This document shows, piece after piece, positions 28,101 to 36,850 of a DNA stretch of 64,000 nt; within the stretch, counting starts at the first letter, position 1, and each line of letters begins with the position of its first letter. Made by a program: the position numbers and the translations under genes. Source of the DNA: JAAYJM01 sp964498585 (GTDB lineage: Bacteria > Bacteroidota > Ignavibacteria > Kapaibacteriales > UBA2268). The stretch spans positions 1-64,000 of the forward strand of contig CAZCHH010000005.1 of the NCBI GenBank assembly GCA_964498585.1, in the 5' to 3' direction. The notes below the pieces were generated by a model. The model was not told the origin of the DNA, did not search any database, and saw nothing but the letters and a program-made list of their open reading frames with translations.

Positions 28101-28731
28101 TTAATAAGATTTTTGGTTTATTCTTAAAATTTTTATCGATATAATTTATTAAATAATAATCATTAGTTCTGTTTAAAAGATCTGGATAATCGAGAAAATG
28201 CTCCCCGAGCAGTTTTTGGTATTCATCATAAATTTTTAAAATATCAGAAAGACGTGGTTTGTCAATATTCTCGTCTTCAGAATTTAAATCTTTTTGAAGT
28301 TCAGAAGGAGTAATGCCATCTTCCTTTAATCCGTAAATTAGTTTAGCAATACGTGCTATTGTAGGAACCGTAACTTTACCTTCTTTTCCGGCAAAAAAAT
28401 TCAATTCCGCTTTTTTTACAGCTTCTTCAAATAAAGCTAATTGATAACCATCAGAAATTATTCTGAATTTATTTTTATTTGTTTGAAATTCAAAGCATTG
28501 AGTAATAAAACTTTGCAATGTATAAATATTTGAACAAATTGACGGCTTTTTATGAATTTCAAAATATTTTCTTGTAATTTGATTTTTTAAAAACCTCACC
28601 AATCGTCCGGTAGGGACAATTAAAATAAGTTGCTCTAATATATTTTCCTTAATTGCAATGTCCAAGCTCTTTTCAATTGAGCTTATTGGTAAATTTGCTC
28701 TGAAAGACTGATTGCACAGGAATTGAGCCAT
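25165..28731 (-). CDS. AddB-type PD-(D/E)XK nuclease with Fe-S cysteine set
   Basis: 1188 residues. The N-terminus (ILIVPTGRLVRFLKNQI, about 36-52) resembles the AddB inactive-helicase start, but no GKT Walker A lysine is present. The C-terminal nuclease domain has GKIDRID (Asp1020, Asp1023) and VADYKSG (Asp1037, Lys1039). Four cysteines, Cys852 then Cys1163, Cys1166 and Cys1172, reproduce the C-x(about 310)-C-x2-C-x5-C arrangement of the AddB iron-sulphur cluster. Cys1168 is extra. The predicted role is double-strand-break end resection with an AddA helicase-nuclease, but no addA lies in this window. The start is 1 nt after the polyprenyl synthase stop, and it is the last gene of a four-gene minus-strand operon. 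Confidence 0.88.
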   Translation of the reverse strand: MAQFLCNQSFRANLPISSIEKSLDIAIKENILEQLILIVPTGRLVRFLKNQITRKYFEIHKKPSICSNIYTLQSFITQCFEFQTNKNKFRIISDGYQLALFEEAVKKAELNFFAGKEGKVTVPTIARIAKLIYGLKEDGITPSELQKDLNSEDENIDKPRLSDILKIYDEYQKLLGEHFLDYPDLLNRTNDYYLINYIDKNFKNKPKILLNGFSQFKPPEIRFISLFAKSSLPFAIQIDYSPNNGPLFSNLEDTIIGIKDCGFSLFEMERSNTTTNDNISNSLFLRQNLFALGKANKSNNFSKFTKIFSVENKEQEVKLICKLIRELAINQNINLSDICVVARKPEEYSSLFREFFADYKITGNISDRFNLSESAVVTAIFSVLNIINYGFKRSDIHTALQSDFLNFNLEANSVKDIIDGNNLISIARQLRIHGGNLYKGEFIWKTFLSNRIKFLADSINDAKRNGNIDPTEVENKSRELKRVEKAYDDFWKIKSLLPNIKNKFSPNEFNELIKKNIIEKFEIRNILSNSFKKFIASKNRELDRFELVYKTEQLEKESRALTSFINLLDEMTNILQELQRYKKFDFLELTQRLRIAVTGAKYQISEKSGVGVTVTSVEQIRGLPYKVTILCGAIDKSFPLAYSADTFLGKELPNTKIRHIRSERMLFYQFLANNPDSLNKNEKQIYIFYPNKSEQEVHIRSPFIDSLLKITTLEEDKCFYDLTLNENKIDDSNITKWLKAISGKRELAEFIGKKTFSIVNNEKSKKVEKKLSENLFADLDREEEILSSIDFEINNKLIDFEDNYKFLHQYYSTFTQNQNSIFENSNDVIKEKIKHLKEGVFSITQLETFKDCPYKYFSNYLLNFKDTPKYEDTLSPIERGNIVHSILYAFFKLIQSEQINSNETEITGEILNKNIDFAAPVRLKRENYIFYKEILEKIARKVFDTNITDTPLQKLTQDSFFGNKNRPGYLEIWLNNEIENQEQAAGFLPSLFEVSFNLAKVKNSLNVKFDNDLKIYGKIDRIDIRKKYEEFQFIVADYKSGSIIPNNRSVINGNSFQVPLYMLAAKQLLKDYYSMTSTVEGGVYYLFFPKTNNSQQAYQYSKYLLLSNDSDISKSKKLSTSKLLNSSTDLENILTISIYSAKQVVRQISEGKFFAEPAGKISCLYCSCFSLCRIKEKHLLFREEDDDF

Positions 28732-28732
28732 A

Positions 28733-29728
28733 TTATTTTTTTCGTTTATTCAATAAATCTGCTATCCAATATAATAAATATTTTCCATTATTTTCAGATA
28801 AATTTTTTATTGAATCTTTAGCTTTTTCAGTATAGGAATTAATTTCTGATTCAGCTTCATCATATACTCCTAACCTTTCATACATTTCAAGCATTTTAGG
28901 AATATCATCTTCAGAAGTACCTTTATTATTGAAAAAGTTGTCAATAAGTAATCTGTCTTCTTCGTTTTGGGCTATTTTATCAGCAGTTAAAATTAAGAAA
29001 GTCTTTTTTCCGTCTAACAAATCCTGTCCGACACACTTACCGAATTTTTCAATTTCAGCAGTTGCATCTAATAAGTCGTCTTGAATTTGGAAAGCAAGTC
29101 CGAGAGCTTTCCCATACCTGATTAAAGCATTAATTTCTGCTTTCGTACCGAAACCGGAAAGGCCACCAATACAAGTTGCTGCTTCAATAAGCATTGAAGT
29201 TTTCAACTCAATCATTTTGAAGTATTCATCGAGAGTAATGCTTTTGAATTGTTCAAATTGCATATCCAATGCCTGCCCTTGACACACTTCAATAAGTGCG
29301 TTGTTAAAGCGGGTTAAAATTCTTTCATGATTAGAACTTTTATCGCGTGTTGGAAGCAAAGCATAAGCAAAACCAATCATTAAATCGCCGAGTAAAATAG
29401 CAGTTGACTCATCCCATTTCTTATTAATTGTTTCTTTGCCACGACGAAGCGGAGATTTATCCATAATATCATCATGAGCAAGAGTGAAATTATGGAGCAT
29501 TTCAAGAGCTATAGCGCAATTTAAAGCGTCTTCAGTCTTTCCGCCTACTGCTAAATTTGAAAAAATAACAAGCATTGGGCGTATTCTTTTTCCTTTGCCA
29601 GCCATAATATATTTTAGCGGCTCAAGTAAAATCTGATTTTCAATAGAATTGATATAATTCTCTAAACTCTCATCAAAATCAATTAAATACTTATTGTATA
29701 ATTCTTTGTAATTAATACCATTGTCCAT
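28733..29728 (-). CDS. polyprenyl diphosphate synthase (trans-isoprenyl diphosphate synthase family)
   Basis: A 331-residue all-alpha enzyme that extends allylic diphosphates with isopentenyl diphosphate. Substrate-binding GKGKRIRP is at 44-51. The first Asp-rich motif is DDIMD (86-90) with RRGKET after it, and the second is QDDLLD (216-221). The residues five and four before the first motif (F and T in HNFTLAHDD) do not settle product length. A geranylgeranyl or longer quinone-side-chain product is plausible. Its start codon overlaps the stop of the upstream barrel gene by 1 nt (TAATG), and its stop is 1 nt from the AddB-like start. All three are therefore likely translationally coupled. Confidence 0.93.
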   Translation of the reverse strand: MDNGINYKELYNKYLIDFDESLENYINSIENQILLEPLKYIMAGKGKRIRPMLVIFSNLAVGGKTEDALNCAIALEMLHNFTLAHDDIMDKSPLRRGKETINKKWDESTAILLGDLMIGFAYALLPTRDKSSNHERILTRFNNALIEVCQGQALDMQFEQFKSITLDEYFKMIELKTSMLIEAATCIGGLSGFGTKAEINALIRYGKALGLAFQIQDDLLDATAEIEKFGKCVGQDLLDGKKTFLILTADKIAQNEEDRLLIDNFFNNKGTSEDDIPKMLEMYERLGVYDEAESEINSYTEKAKDSIKNLSENNGKYLLYWIADLLNKRKK

Positions 29729-32541
29729 TATCTTAAAAAATATGAAAATGTTAACAAAACATATTGTTTTAAGACGTCATTTCTAACATATTCATTGTAA
29801 TAATCATATAAATTTGTTTCAACGCTTTTATTTTGATTTAACAAATCATAAGCTGTGAGACGTATTTCGCCCCTGTTATTAGCAAGAAATTTTTTTCCGA
29901 TTCCGATGTTTAGTAAATTATAATTGTTGTCTTTATCAACATAAAGTCCAGAGTAATACTGACCATTAAATTCAGTTGTTATGAAAAAATCTTCCCAGAA
30001 AATCCAGTTAAATGTTAAATCGGCATTATAGCTCATATATTCATTATCTGAAGAAGAGCTTAGCGAATTTTTTGTTATGTTTTTGTTAGCCCGGAAAGCA
30101 ATGCTAAAATCAACATACTCACTAATATTACTGTTTAGAGCAATTCTGCCGCCAAAGCCATAAGCATCAGAAATATTTTCTTTAAAGTTTAGCAAAGTAG
30201 GATTTCTGGTATAAGAAGCATTTATGCCAATGTTAAAATTGCTGCCAAGGAAGGGAACTGGTCTTCCAAAATTAATAAATGTTCTTGCATTGAAATAGCC
30301 ATCTATGTTCATTGGTTTTGTTAGCTGTCCGCCAGCTGGAAGCAAAATACCGTTTTCAACTATTGTGTCTGTTGAAGCGATGAAAGTAGAATTTGTAATA
30401 TAATCATTTCTGAAATTAAAATTGATAAAAGCCATAAACATATTGGATAAATCTTCGCTTAAAGTCAAAAATCTTGAGAAAAGAGAATGATTTAGCTGCT
30501 GCTTTAAATTTGGATTACCGGCAGAAAGCTGCAATGAGTTTGAATTATCAACTACGTTTTGTAGTTGAGTCATAGAAGGCGCCTGAGTACTGCTTCGGTA
30601 TCTCATTCGCAAGTTAGTATTTTTTGAAAACTTATATTGAAATCTAAAAGAAGGCAAAATATTATCAAATGAATAATTTTGGTCTAATAGAATGGGAAAT
30701 TCCTGTTTACTCTTTAAATCTGCTCTTTGATAATTCAAAGTCAAATCAAAATTCATTGCCTCGTTTCTCATTGTGTAACCAATACCGGCACGTTGAGTTA
30801 AATAATCATTATCAAATCTGTTGGAAAGCAGAGAATCAATTACCGAATAATCTAAAGTAATTAAATCCCAGTCATAAGCTAATTTATCTGAATAATTATT
30901 TTGATAATTAGCATTATAACTTATTTGTAACTGACTAATGCTATCAATAGGTTCAGTGTACATTATATTTGTCCCTAAAGTATAGCCGTCCGTTTTTAAA
31001 GATGAATTTTGATTAATTGTATCAATAGTGAAAACATTATTTGCAAGAGAGCCATTCAAAGTAAACAAATCTCCGGTTCCTTTCCTGTCGCTGTAATTGG
31101 TAATAAGGTTAACAGAAAATGTTCTGCCCGGCTTGTTTAGCTTCAAACGATATAATAAATCGCTATTTAAATTAATTGCGTTATTTTCTGCAAGAGTTTT
31201 ATTGGAAGTAGAACTCAAAGTATCGCTCAACATATAATTGGCTGCACGTATGGTTCCGTCAGCATCATATCCCTGAAAAATCATTGATGGTTTCCAAATC
31301 ATAGAATTACTCGAATCAATAGAATATTTAATTTGAAAATTCAATCGATGATTATAATTTTCAGAATGAGTATTAGTCAACTGATTATACTTTTGTCCGA
31401 TATAATCAGAAGATATATAGTCTCTATCAATAGTTTGCTCATTATTATTTATAGAGATATTAAAGAAATAGCTGCTGTTTACGTCTAATTTATCCCAGAA
31501 AATTTCTGAATAATTTAAACCAATTGCATGAGAAGAACTGATGCCATTTTGCTGTCCGACTAAGAAATTGAATGGGTTAAATCCATCAGAGCCAGGAGGA
31601 CGTCCGCCGCCACCGGGTCTTACACCACCAGGAGGTCTCATTCCACCCGGTGGTCTGAAGTTTGAACTTGATGAAATTCCCATAATATCCTGCATTGAGA
31701 AATTTTGTTGATTAACATTATTACTCATCGCTAAAATAGAAATTCGTCTATCGGGATTAAATAAATTAACATTTCCGGAAGCAGAATATCTATCCTGAGA
31801 GCCACCGCCAGCAGTAATTTTTCCAAAACTTCCGATTTTTCTGTCTTGTTTAGTAATAATATTCATAGTTTTCTGGCTCTGTCCATCGTCAAAACCAGTA
31901 AATTCTGCCTGGTCGCTTAATTTATCGAAAACCTGAATTCTCTCAATAGATTCTGCTGGTAGATTTTTGAGTGCTAATGTAGGGTCATCACCAAAGAATG
32001 GCTTTCCATCGACAAGAACTTTTTTTACTTCCTCGCCCTGAGCTTTTACTGTTCCGTCCCTTTCTACCTCAACTCCGGGCATCTTTTTTATTAAATCCTC
32101 GGCAACAGCATCGGGTTTCGTTTTAAATGCATTTGCTGAGAATTCTGTTGTGTCTTCAATTTGACGCCCTATAGGAGCTTGAGCATTTACTTCTATTGCT
32201 TCTTTTTGTATTGCAGTTTGAACAACAAATAAATCTCCAATATTTGAACCGCTTCGTTGATTTATTCTTACTTCGTTTTCTAAATTTTCGTAGCCAACGT
32301 AAGTTATTTTTAACTTATATGTGCCTGAAGGAACTTTTGTAATTGAGAATCTGCCCTGTTTATCAGTTAGCGCAAAATACTTACTGCTGTCTTTGTTTGA
32401 TGTTAAAAGGACGTTCGCACTTATTAACGGGTCTTTTGTTTCTTTGTCTAAAGCACGACCTGTTACATTAAACAGGTTTGTCTGAGAATTAAGAGTGCCA
32501 AATGATAATGCTATTATAATTATTAATATTGTTTTTTTCAT
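29728..32541 (-). CDS. outer-membrane beta-barrel receptor with carboxypeptidase-regulatory-like N-domain (TonB-receptor-like)
   Basis: 937 residues. The signal peptide (about 1-19, ending LNSQ) is followed by a carboxypeptidase-regulatory-like beta-sandwich (about 22-110, VTGRALDKETKDPLISANVL). A plug-like region (about 120-235, KKMPGVEVERDGTVKAQGEEVKKVLVDG...) and a large barrel of the outer-membrane beta-barrel family follow. Near residues 290-325 is a Pro/Gly-rich loop (PPGGMRPPGGVRPGGGGRPP). The C-terminus ends in FSYFLR, close to an aromatic-ending barrel strand. No TonB box can be assigned. It presumably transports a peptide, siderophore or sugar ligand, unknown here. It lies 62 nt after the small barrel gene and overlaps the prenyl synthase start by 1 nt. 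Confidence 0.9.
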   Translation of the reverse strand: MKKTILIIIIALSFGTLNSQTNLFNVTGRALDKETKDPLISANVLLTSNKDSSKYFALTDKQGRFSITKVPSGTYKLKITYVGYENLENEVRINQRSGSNIGDLFVVQTAIQKEAIEVNAQAPIGRQIEDTTEFSANAFKTKPDAVAEDLIKKMPGVEVERDGTVKAQGEEVKKVLVDGKPFFGDDPTLALKNLPAESIERIQVFDKLSDQAEFTGFDDGQSQKTMNIITKQDRKIGSFGKITAGGGSQDRYSASGNVNLFNPDRRISILAMSNNVNQQNFSMQDIMGISSSSNFRPPGGMRPPGGVRPGGGGRPPGSDGFNPFNFLVGQQNGISSSHAIGLNYSEIFWDKLDVNSSYFFNISINNNEQTIDRDYISSDYIGQKYNQLTNTHSENYNHRLNFQIKYSIDSSNSMIWKPSMIFQGYDADGTIRAANYMLSDTLSSTSNKTLAENNAINLNSDLLYRLKLNKPGRTFSVNLITNYSDRKGTGDLFTLNGSLANNVFTIDTINQNSSLKTDGYTLGTNIMYTEPIDSISQLQISYNANYQNNYSDKLAYDWDLITLDYSVIDSLLSNRFDNDYLTQRAGIGYTMRNEAMNFDLTLNYQRADLKSKQEFPILLDQNYSFDNILPSFRFQYKFSKNTNLRMRYRSSTQAPSMTQLQNVVDNSNSLQLSAGNPNLKQQLNHSLFSRFLTLSEDLSNMFMAFINFNFRNDYITNSTFIASTDTIVENGILLPAGGQLTKPMNIDGYFNARTFINFGRPVPFLGSNFNIGINASYTRNPTLLNFKENISDAYGFGGRIALNSNISEYVDFSIAFRANKNITKNSLSSSSDNEYMSYNADLTFNWIFWEDFFITTEFNGQYYSGLYVDKDNNYNLLNIGIGKKFLANNRGEIRLTAYDLLNQNKSVETNLYDYYNEYVRNDVLKQYVLLTFSYFLR

Positions 32542-32603
32542 CTTTACCTTTTTTTGTCAAATAAATCGTATTATAGACAAACAAAAAGGCAAAATAGTTT
32601 AAT

Positions 32604-33518
32604 TTAAAAAGGAGTCCAGACAAAACTAACAAATGGAATAACGAATGGCTGAGTAAAAAATGCAAGACCAAAATCTGAAGAAAAAGAACTGTTGGAAAGA
32701 CGAAGACCAAGCATTACAGCGGAATGAGTAGGATGAGCTATATTGCTATTCCATATTTCTCCAATGAAATGCAAATCATTTCTTTTTGAAAATTTTGTGT
32801 CTATGCCAAGACCTATACCAAAAGAACCATTTTCATAAGTCATATCCCAAATATTCTCACGAAAATTTATTATATATATGTCATTTCCTGAAGCTTTGTA
32901 AAACAATGCTGCTGTAAAAGTAGTGCGTTTTAATCTCATAGTTGCATTTCCATAATAATGCAAAAATCTGTTGTTATGGTTAATGAATCCAAGATTAGCT
33001 CCAAGTGATACAGTAAATAATTCAGCTACATCATCAATCGGGAAACTGAGTGGAGTAACTTTTATATTAAATAAAGAAACCTGCTCTTTGGAAGGGACAT
33101 CAGGAAGAATACTCCGACCGGCAGTAAAAGATAGAAAATCTGATATTCCAAATCCGGCATAGAATAAAAGTAGTTCAAAATTACCGATGAAATGATTTCC
33201 TTCAATCGGTTCTGCTGTTGGCATAAGATACATTCGATGATTATGCCGATACAAATCTTCAAACTTTTTAATTTCAGCAATTTGATTCTCAAAAATAGTT
33301 GCTGTCCCAAGTTCTGTTGCAAATTTAGCTCCTTCGCCTTCTATCGGGTCGTTAAGCATTTCTACACAATTGCCGGTTATTATGTCACCGTTCTTTAGTC
33401 GAATTGAATAAACTGTGGTTCTATCTGCAATTACATCTTTTAATTTTGAACTTGCTGCAATTGACAAATTTTGAAGTGAAATTAAAAAGCAAATAAATAA
33501 TAATATTTTTCTTTTCAT
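32604..33518 (-). CDS. predicted outer-membrane or periplasmic beta-rich protein
   Basis: 304 residues with a signal peptide (about 1-21, ISLQNLSIAA). Residues 35-90 (VYSIRLKNGDIITGNCVEML...TIFENQIAEIKKF) look like a small beta domain that recurs in surface proteins. The rest alternates hydrophobic and polar residues in a pattern typical of barrel strands, ending in the aromatic FVWTPF expected for BAM recognition. I do not recognise a named family. It is the first gene of the minus-strand operon leading to the receptor, prenyl synthase and AddB-like genes, so a role in the envelope is likely. Confidence 0.75.
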   Translation of the reverse strand: MKRKILLFICFLISLQNLSIAASSKLKDVIADRTTVYSIRLKNGDIITGNCVEMLNDPIEGEGAKFATELGTATIFENQIAEIKKFEDLYRHNHRMYLMPTAEPIEGNHFIGNFELLLFYAGFGISDFLSFTAGRSILPDVPSKEQVSLFNIKVTPLSFPIDDVAELFTVSLGANLGFINHNNRFLHYYGNATMRLKRTTFTAALFYKASGNDIYIINFRENIWDMTYENGSFGIGLGIDTKFSKRNDLHFIGEIWNSNIAHPTHSAVMLGLRLSNSSFSSDFGLAFFTQPFVIPFVSFVWTPF

Positions 33519-34217
33519 AACTGTATTTTAATTAAAAAAAATAAATTTAAAGAAAATCAAGGAAATAGAAAAATATTTATTTTCTTTATTAGGATTATTG
33601 GTTATTAAGTATTGAGTTATTGAGTTAATGATTAGAATTCTTTAATTTTACAGTTTCTGATTCAGTTTTTTTGTCAATTCGAATCCCGAGATAAAGCAAG
33701 TGCTTTATTTAAATAGAGATGGCAAAATTTAACACAGTCATTCTGAACGAAGCGAAGAATCCAGAAAGTCATTTACACCAATATTATCTGGATTCTTCAC
33801 TGCGTTCAGAATGACCGAAAAATCTATTTTTTTGCAAATTTTTTGTTTTATTCATACTTAAAAACCCACTACTAATCTAACTTTGCAGCCAATAATAAAG
33901 TTAGGATATATTCCATTTCAGATATATGTTCAAAAACAAATTTTTCAAAAAAAATAAAAATTTTGTTTGTTTTTTATTAAAAAATGTTTTAATTTGTTTT
34001 TGGTATTAATAAAATGAGGAAAAAAATCTTGGCTTGAGTGAGTAAGTTTTGGCTTTTGTTTAGCACCTAATCCTGAATGAAAAATAAAATGAGCAAAGTT
34101 AAGCGATTAGGCAAGATAAATTATAAAAAAAACATCCTCCGCGAGGAAGTCGGCACTTTTTAAGCGAAGGATGACATTAAATCACTAATGTTTTACAAAA
34201 TTAAGGAATTTTCTGTT
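33519..34217. other. divergent intergenic region of about 700 bp
   Basis: It holds a TTATTGGTTATTAAG-type simple repeat (about 33591-33640), a type G core (about 33671-33715), a type A palindrome (33737-33815) and T/A-rich promoter-like sequence. A hairpin-like stretch near 34133-34172 (CATCCTCCGCGAGGAAG...AGCGAAGGATG) follows. No gene is supported. Confidence 0.55.
33737..33815. repeat. GTCATTCTGA palindromic repeat, type A, copy 4
   Basis: GTCATTCTGAACGAAGCGAA...TTCACTGCGTTCAGAATGAC with inner ATCCAGA/TCTGGAT. The flanking AACACA before it matches copy 1. Confidence 0.85.
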
Positions 34218-34796
34218 ATGAGAAAATTAATTCTTCTATTTGCGGCTTTAGCAATAGTATTTGCTAATGTGGTGGTGGCTTGCCCTGAGGGGTATAATGA
34301 GTATGATAATGAGGTTACTTACAATGGTTGTACTTATAAATATTATTTTTGCTTAGGTATTAATGAATTTGACCTGCATGAAATTGTTTTAACTGAAATC
34401 CAAGTATTATTTCCTTGTACTCCAGCTGATTTCGAGCAATATGCTTCTGAAATTACTGATGCAATTTTATTAGATATCGCTGCAGAAGGATATTTATACA
34501 ATGAATGGCAAACAATCATACCACAATGCCCTGATGATTTATGTACTGTTAGATGGATGGACAGAATTTGTTACAGTGGTTGGATTAAAGACAAAATAAA
34601 CGATAGATATGTAATGGAAAGATGTAATGATTCCCCAACCGGATCACTGCCGCCAGAGTATTTTGAAAGGTCTTGTGGCGAAACAGTGAGGATTTGCTGG
34701 GAATGGGAAAATGGAGTTCAAGTTCTAAGGATTTGGAGAGCTGGTTTTCCACAAGGCGAACCATGCCCAGAAGGATGTAGAGATAATTGTTACTAA
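34218..34796 (+). CDS. small secreted cysteine-rich protein of unknown function
   Basis: 192 residues from ATG 34218, which begins a clean signal peptide (MRKLILLFAALAIVFANVVVA) behind AAGGA at 34203-34207. Starting at ATG 34188 would put ten polar residues before it. The mature part has 13 cysteines, including CPEGYNEYDN...GCTYKYYFC at the start, CPDDLC in the middle and a dense C-terminal CPEGCRDNCY. It should therefore be an extracytoplasmic, disulphide-stabilised protein. No T9SS sorting domain, enzyme motif or membrane helix is present. It lies 210 bp before two T9SS cargo genes on the same strand. I do not recognise a family. Confidence 0.75.
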   Translation: MRKLILLFAALAIVFANVVVACPEGYNEYDNEVTYNGCTYKYYFCLGINEFDLHEIVLTEIQVLFPCTPADFEQYASEITDAILLDIAAEGYLYNEWQTIIPQCPDDLCTVRWMDRICYSGWIKDKINDRYVMERCNDSPTGSLPPEYFERSCGETVRICWEWENGVQVLRIWRAGFPQGEPCPEGCRDNCY

Positions 34797-34861
34797 AATT
34801 TAATTTGACTTTTGTTAAATTGATAGAAGTATAAAAATATTACATATACTGAGAAAAATAT

Positions 34862-34887
34862 CCATTTAATTATTAATTATTAAATGG
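34862..34887. terminator. AT-rich hairpin after the cysteine-rich gene
   Basis: CCATTTAA / TTAAATGG arms 8 bp long enclose a TAATTA-rich centre, with TTGTATT after. It could be a weak terminator between 34796 and 35007. The stem is mostly A/T, so this is tentative. Confidence 0.35.
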
Positions 34888-34908
34888 TTGTATTATGGTA
34901 AAGTTAAA

Positions 34909-34966
34909 GATGTAGGACATCTGGTCATTACTTTCGCACTAGTTTCCCGGAGTTTTACGAAAGTTT
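34909..34966. repeat. type E palindrome pair (AGATGTAGGACATCT / ACTTTCGCACTAG...)
   Basis: A short palindrome AGATGTAGGACATCT is followed by ACTTTCGCACTAGTTTCCC and TTTTACGAAAGT arms. A better-preserved version lies at 36851-36925 before the next T9SS gene. Confidence 0.65.
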
Positions 34967-34996
34967 TAATAACTCAATAACCTAATAACAATTAAC

Positions 34997-35002
34997 AGGA
35001 GG
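34997..35002 (+). promoter_or_regulatory. strong Shine-Dalgarno AGGAGG
   Basis: A perfect AGGAGG lies 4 nt before ATG 35007. It is stronger than that of most genes in the window and points to high translation of this T9SS cargo. Confidence 0.7.
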
Positions 35003-35006
35003 TACA

Positions 35007-36464
35007 ATGAAAAAAATAATTATCATTTTTTTTGTGATTTTTGTAAGTGAATTATTCTCTCAAACTTGGGAACTTATGTATAAAGATAGCTTCCTGCCAA
35101 TTGCCCCATATACCGGAAAGCATGAAGACCTTTCTTCTCAATGTTTAGCTATAAATAAAGACAATATTGCAATATGCAGATATCTGTATAAAAATTTAAT
35201 TATTACTTACAACCAAACAACTAAAGAATGGAAATTTATAAGTTCAAAAGATATAGTTGATGGAATTAAAGGTAATCATAATTTTACTGAACATGATTTT
35301 AACTACGCCCGTATTGTATGTTATGATAAATCTGATAGATTATGGGCTTTTATTGATGGTTTAGATAAAGAAACTGATATAAGATATATTATTTCAATTT
35401 CACAGGATTCAACCCAAATTCATAGTCTGGTATATAATACTGAGCAAAATAAATTTTATAATATTCGTGGGGTCTGGGATTTAAAAGTTGACACAAAAGG
35501 GGATGTATGGGCTATCATTGAACACTTTTGCCCTCTTAATGATACGACAGCTTTTTATTATTTTAGCTTATGCAAGTATAAAGACAGTTGCTTTGTAACT
35601 GTGAATAATCTAAAATATACTGATTATGGGTATGGAGTAAAGAAGAACATTGCTTGCGATAATTTAGGAAGAGTTTGGCACTCTAATATTGACACTTTGT
35701 ATTTAATAGAAAATGAAAAAGTGATTAAGAAAATTACTACTTATGATTTTCCAGAGGGCTATTCAAATATATCGGAAGTAGTCGTAAATAGCAAAAATGT
35801 TGCATATTTTTTAAATTATAGCTTAATGCTTTATAAGCTAAATGGTGAAGAACGTTCTTCATTCGATTATATCTGGGAAATTGAGAAATATTTAAACCAC
35901 AATGAAATTAAAACTAATTATTATATGTGTATTGACAGTTCCGACAATATCTGGATTTTAGGACCAACATACAATTTATATAAATTAGACAGTGCAGACA
36001 ACTGGACGGTATATAGAGTTCCAAACCAGGATACTACTAAATTAAATCCATATAGAATTAATATTGAAGCAGACAGAGACGGGAAAATTTGGATAGTTGA
36101 CAATACTTATGGTATAAATATATTTAATCCCAATGGAGTTGTTTCAGTTGAAAATCCGCAAACAAACAAAATTCGCGGAATTGCAGATGTTTGGATTAGA
36201 AAACTTTACCCAAACCCTGCTGTTCAAAATGTAACATTGGAATTTTTCCTTGAAAATTCTGTGAGAAATGAATGTAAAATCAGTATGTATAATACATTAG
36301 GTGAAAAAGTTAAGGATATTATTGATAATTTTGATTACGACAGCTACACTATGAGTGCAAAAGTAAACTTTTCAGTTTCGGATTTACCGAGAGGTGCATA
36401 CATATTAACTATTAGCGCAGGCAATAGCAATATGTCCCGCTTGATGATTGTAGGATTTGAATAA
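35007..36464 (+). CDS. secreted protein with T9SS type A C-terminal sorting domain
   Basis: 485 residues. Signal peptide about 1-19 (ending ELFSQ). The body (about 25-385) has propeller-like strands with periodic DxxGRVW/DKSDRLWAF/DSSDNIWIL/DRDGKIWIV segments, as in two-component-regulator-type propellers. The last 85 residues form a type IX sorting domain: a KLYPNPAVQNVTLEF start, a GEKVKDI turn, LPRGAYILTI and a basic end. The protein is predicted to cross the outer membrane by the Por system and be anchored or released at the surface. No enzyme active site is evident. A perfect Shine-Dalgarno lies 4 nt upstream. The next gene is also a T9SS cargo. Confidence 0.88.
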   Translation: MKKIIIIFFVIFVSELFSQTWELMYKDSFLPIAPYTGKHEDLSSQCLAINKDNIAICRYLYKNLIITYNQTTKEWKFISSKDIVDGIKGNHNFTEHDFNYARIVCYDKSDRLWAFIDGLDKETDIRYIISISQDSTQIHSLVYNTEQNKFYNIRGVWDLKVDTKGDVWAIIEHFCPLNDTTAFYYFSLCKYKDSCFVTVNNLKYTDYGYGVKKNIACDNLGRVWHSNIDTLYLIENEKVIKKITTYDFPEGYSNISEVVVNSKNVAYFLNYSLMLYKLNGEERSSFDYIWEIEKYLNHNEIKTNYYMCIDSSDNIWILGPTYNLYKLDSADNWTVYRVPNQDTTKLNPYRINIEADRDGKIWIVDNTYGINIFNPNGVVSVENPQTNKIRGIADVWIRKLYPNPAVQNVTLEFFLENSVRNECKISMYNTLGEKVKDIIDNFDYDSYTMSAKVNFSVSDLPRGAYILTISAGNSNMSRLMIVGFE

Positions 36465-36522
36465 TTGTTAATTGTTAATTGATAATTGATAATTGATAAT
36501 TAATAATTGTTAATTGATAATT
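36463..36522. repeat. AATTGATAATTGTTAATTG simple tandem repeat
   Basis: About five imperfect 8-11 bp units of (T)AATTGATAAT / TAATTGTT, directly after the stop codon of the 485-residue T9SS gene. Confidence 0.8.
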
Positions 36523-36529
36523 TTTCTTT

Positions 36530-36609
36530 GTCATTCTGAAGCGCAGCGAAGAATCCAGAAAGTCATTGAAACCACAATTCTCTGGATTCTTCACTGCGTT
36601 CAGAATTAC
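36530..36609. repeat. GTCATTCTGA palindromic repeat, type A, copy 5
   Basis: GTCATTCTGAAGCGCAGCGA...TTCACTGCGTTCAGAATTAC with inner ATCCAGA/TCTGGAT. The last arm carries one mismatch (AATTAC). Confidence 0.85.
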
Positions 36610-36630
36610 CCGAAAAAAGTAAAGTTAAAT

Positions 36631-36844
36631 ATCCCGATAGGGATTATATATTTGTAGCAAGTGAAATTCACTCCTGGGCTTATCCAGATAGGGATTATAT
36701 TTACAATATTGCTATTTAATCCCTACGGGATAACAGCAGAAAAGTAGCTTGTATGTTACAAATATTTAATCCCTATCGGGATAAAGAAATGAGTAATTAA
36801 TACATTATGTAAAGTCATGCGAAAACTTGTTGCTCTTATGACTG
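36631..36844 (-). repeat. 214 bp composite palindromic element, copy 3 (inverted relative to copy 1)
   Basis: The four-unit core is 36631-36782 (ATCCCGATAGGGAT, ATCCAGATAGGGAT, then ATCCCTACGGGAT and ATCCCTATCGGGAT inverted). After it comes ATTAATACATTATGTAAAGT and a hairpin ending CTTATGACTG. In reverse complement it aligns with 3135-3348 from end to end with the same length. This shows that the unit of spread includes the CAGTCAT hairpin part. Confidence 0.88.
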
Positions 36845-36850
36845 AAATAA

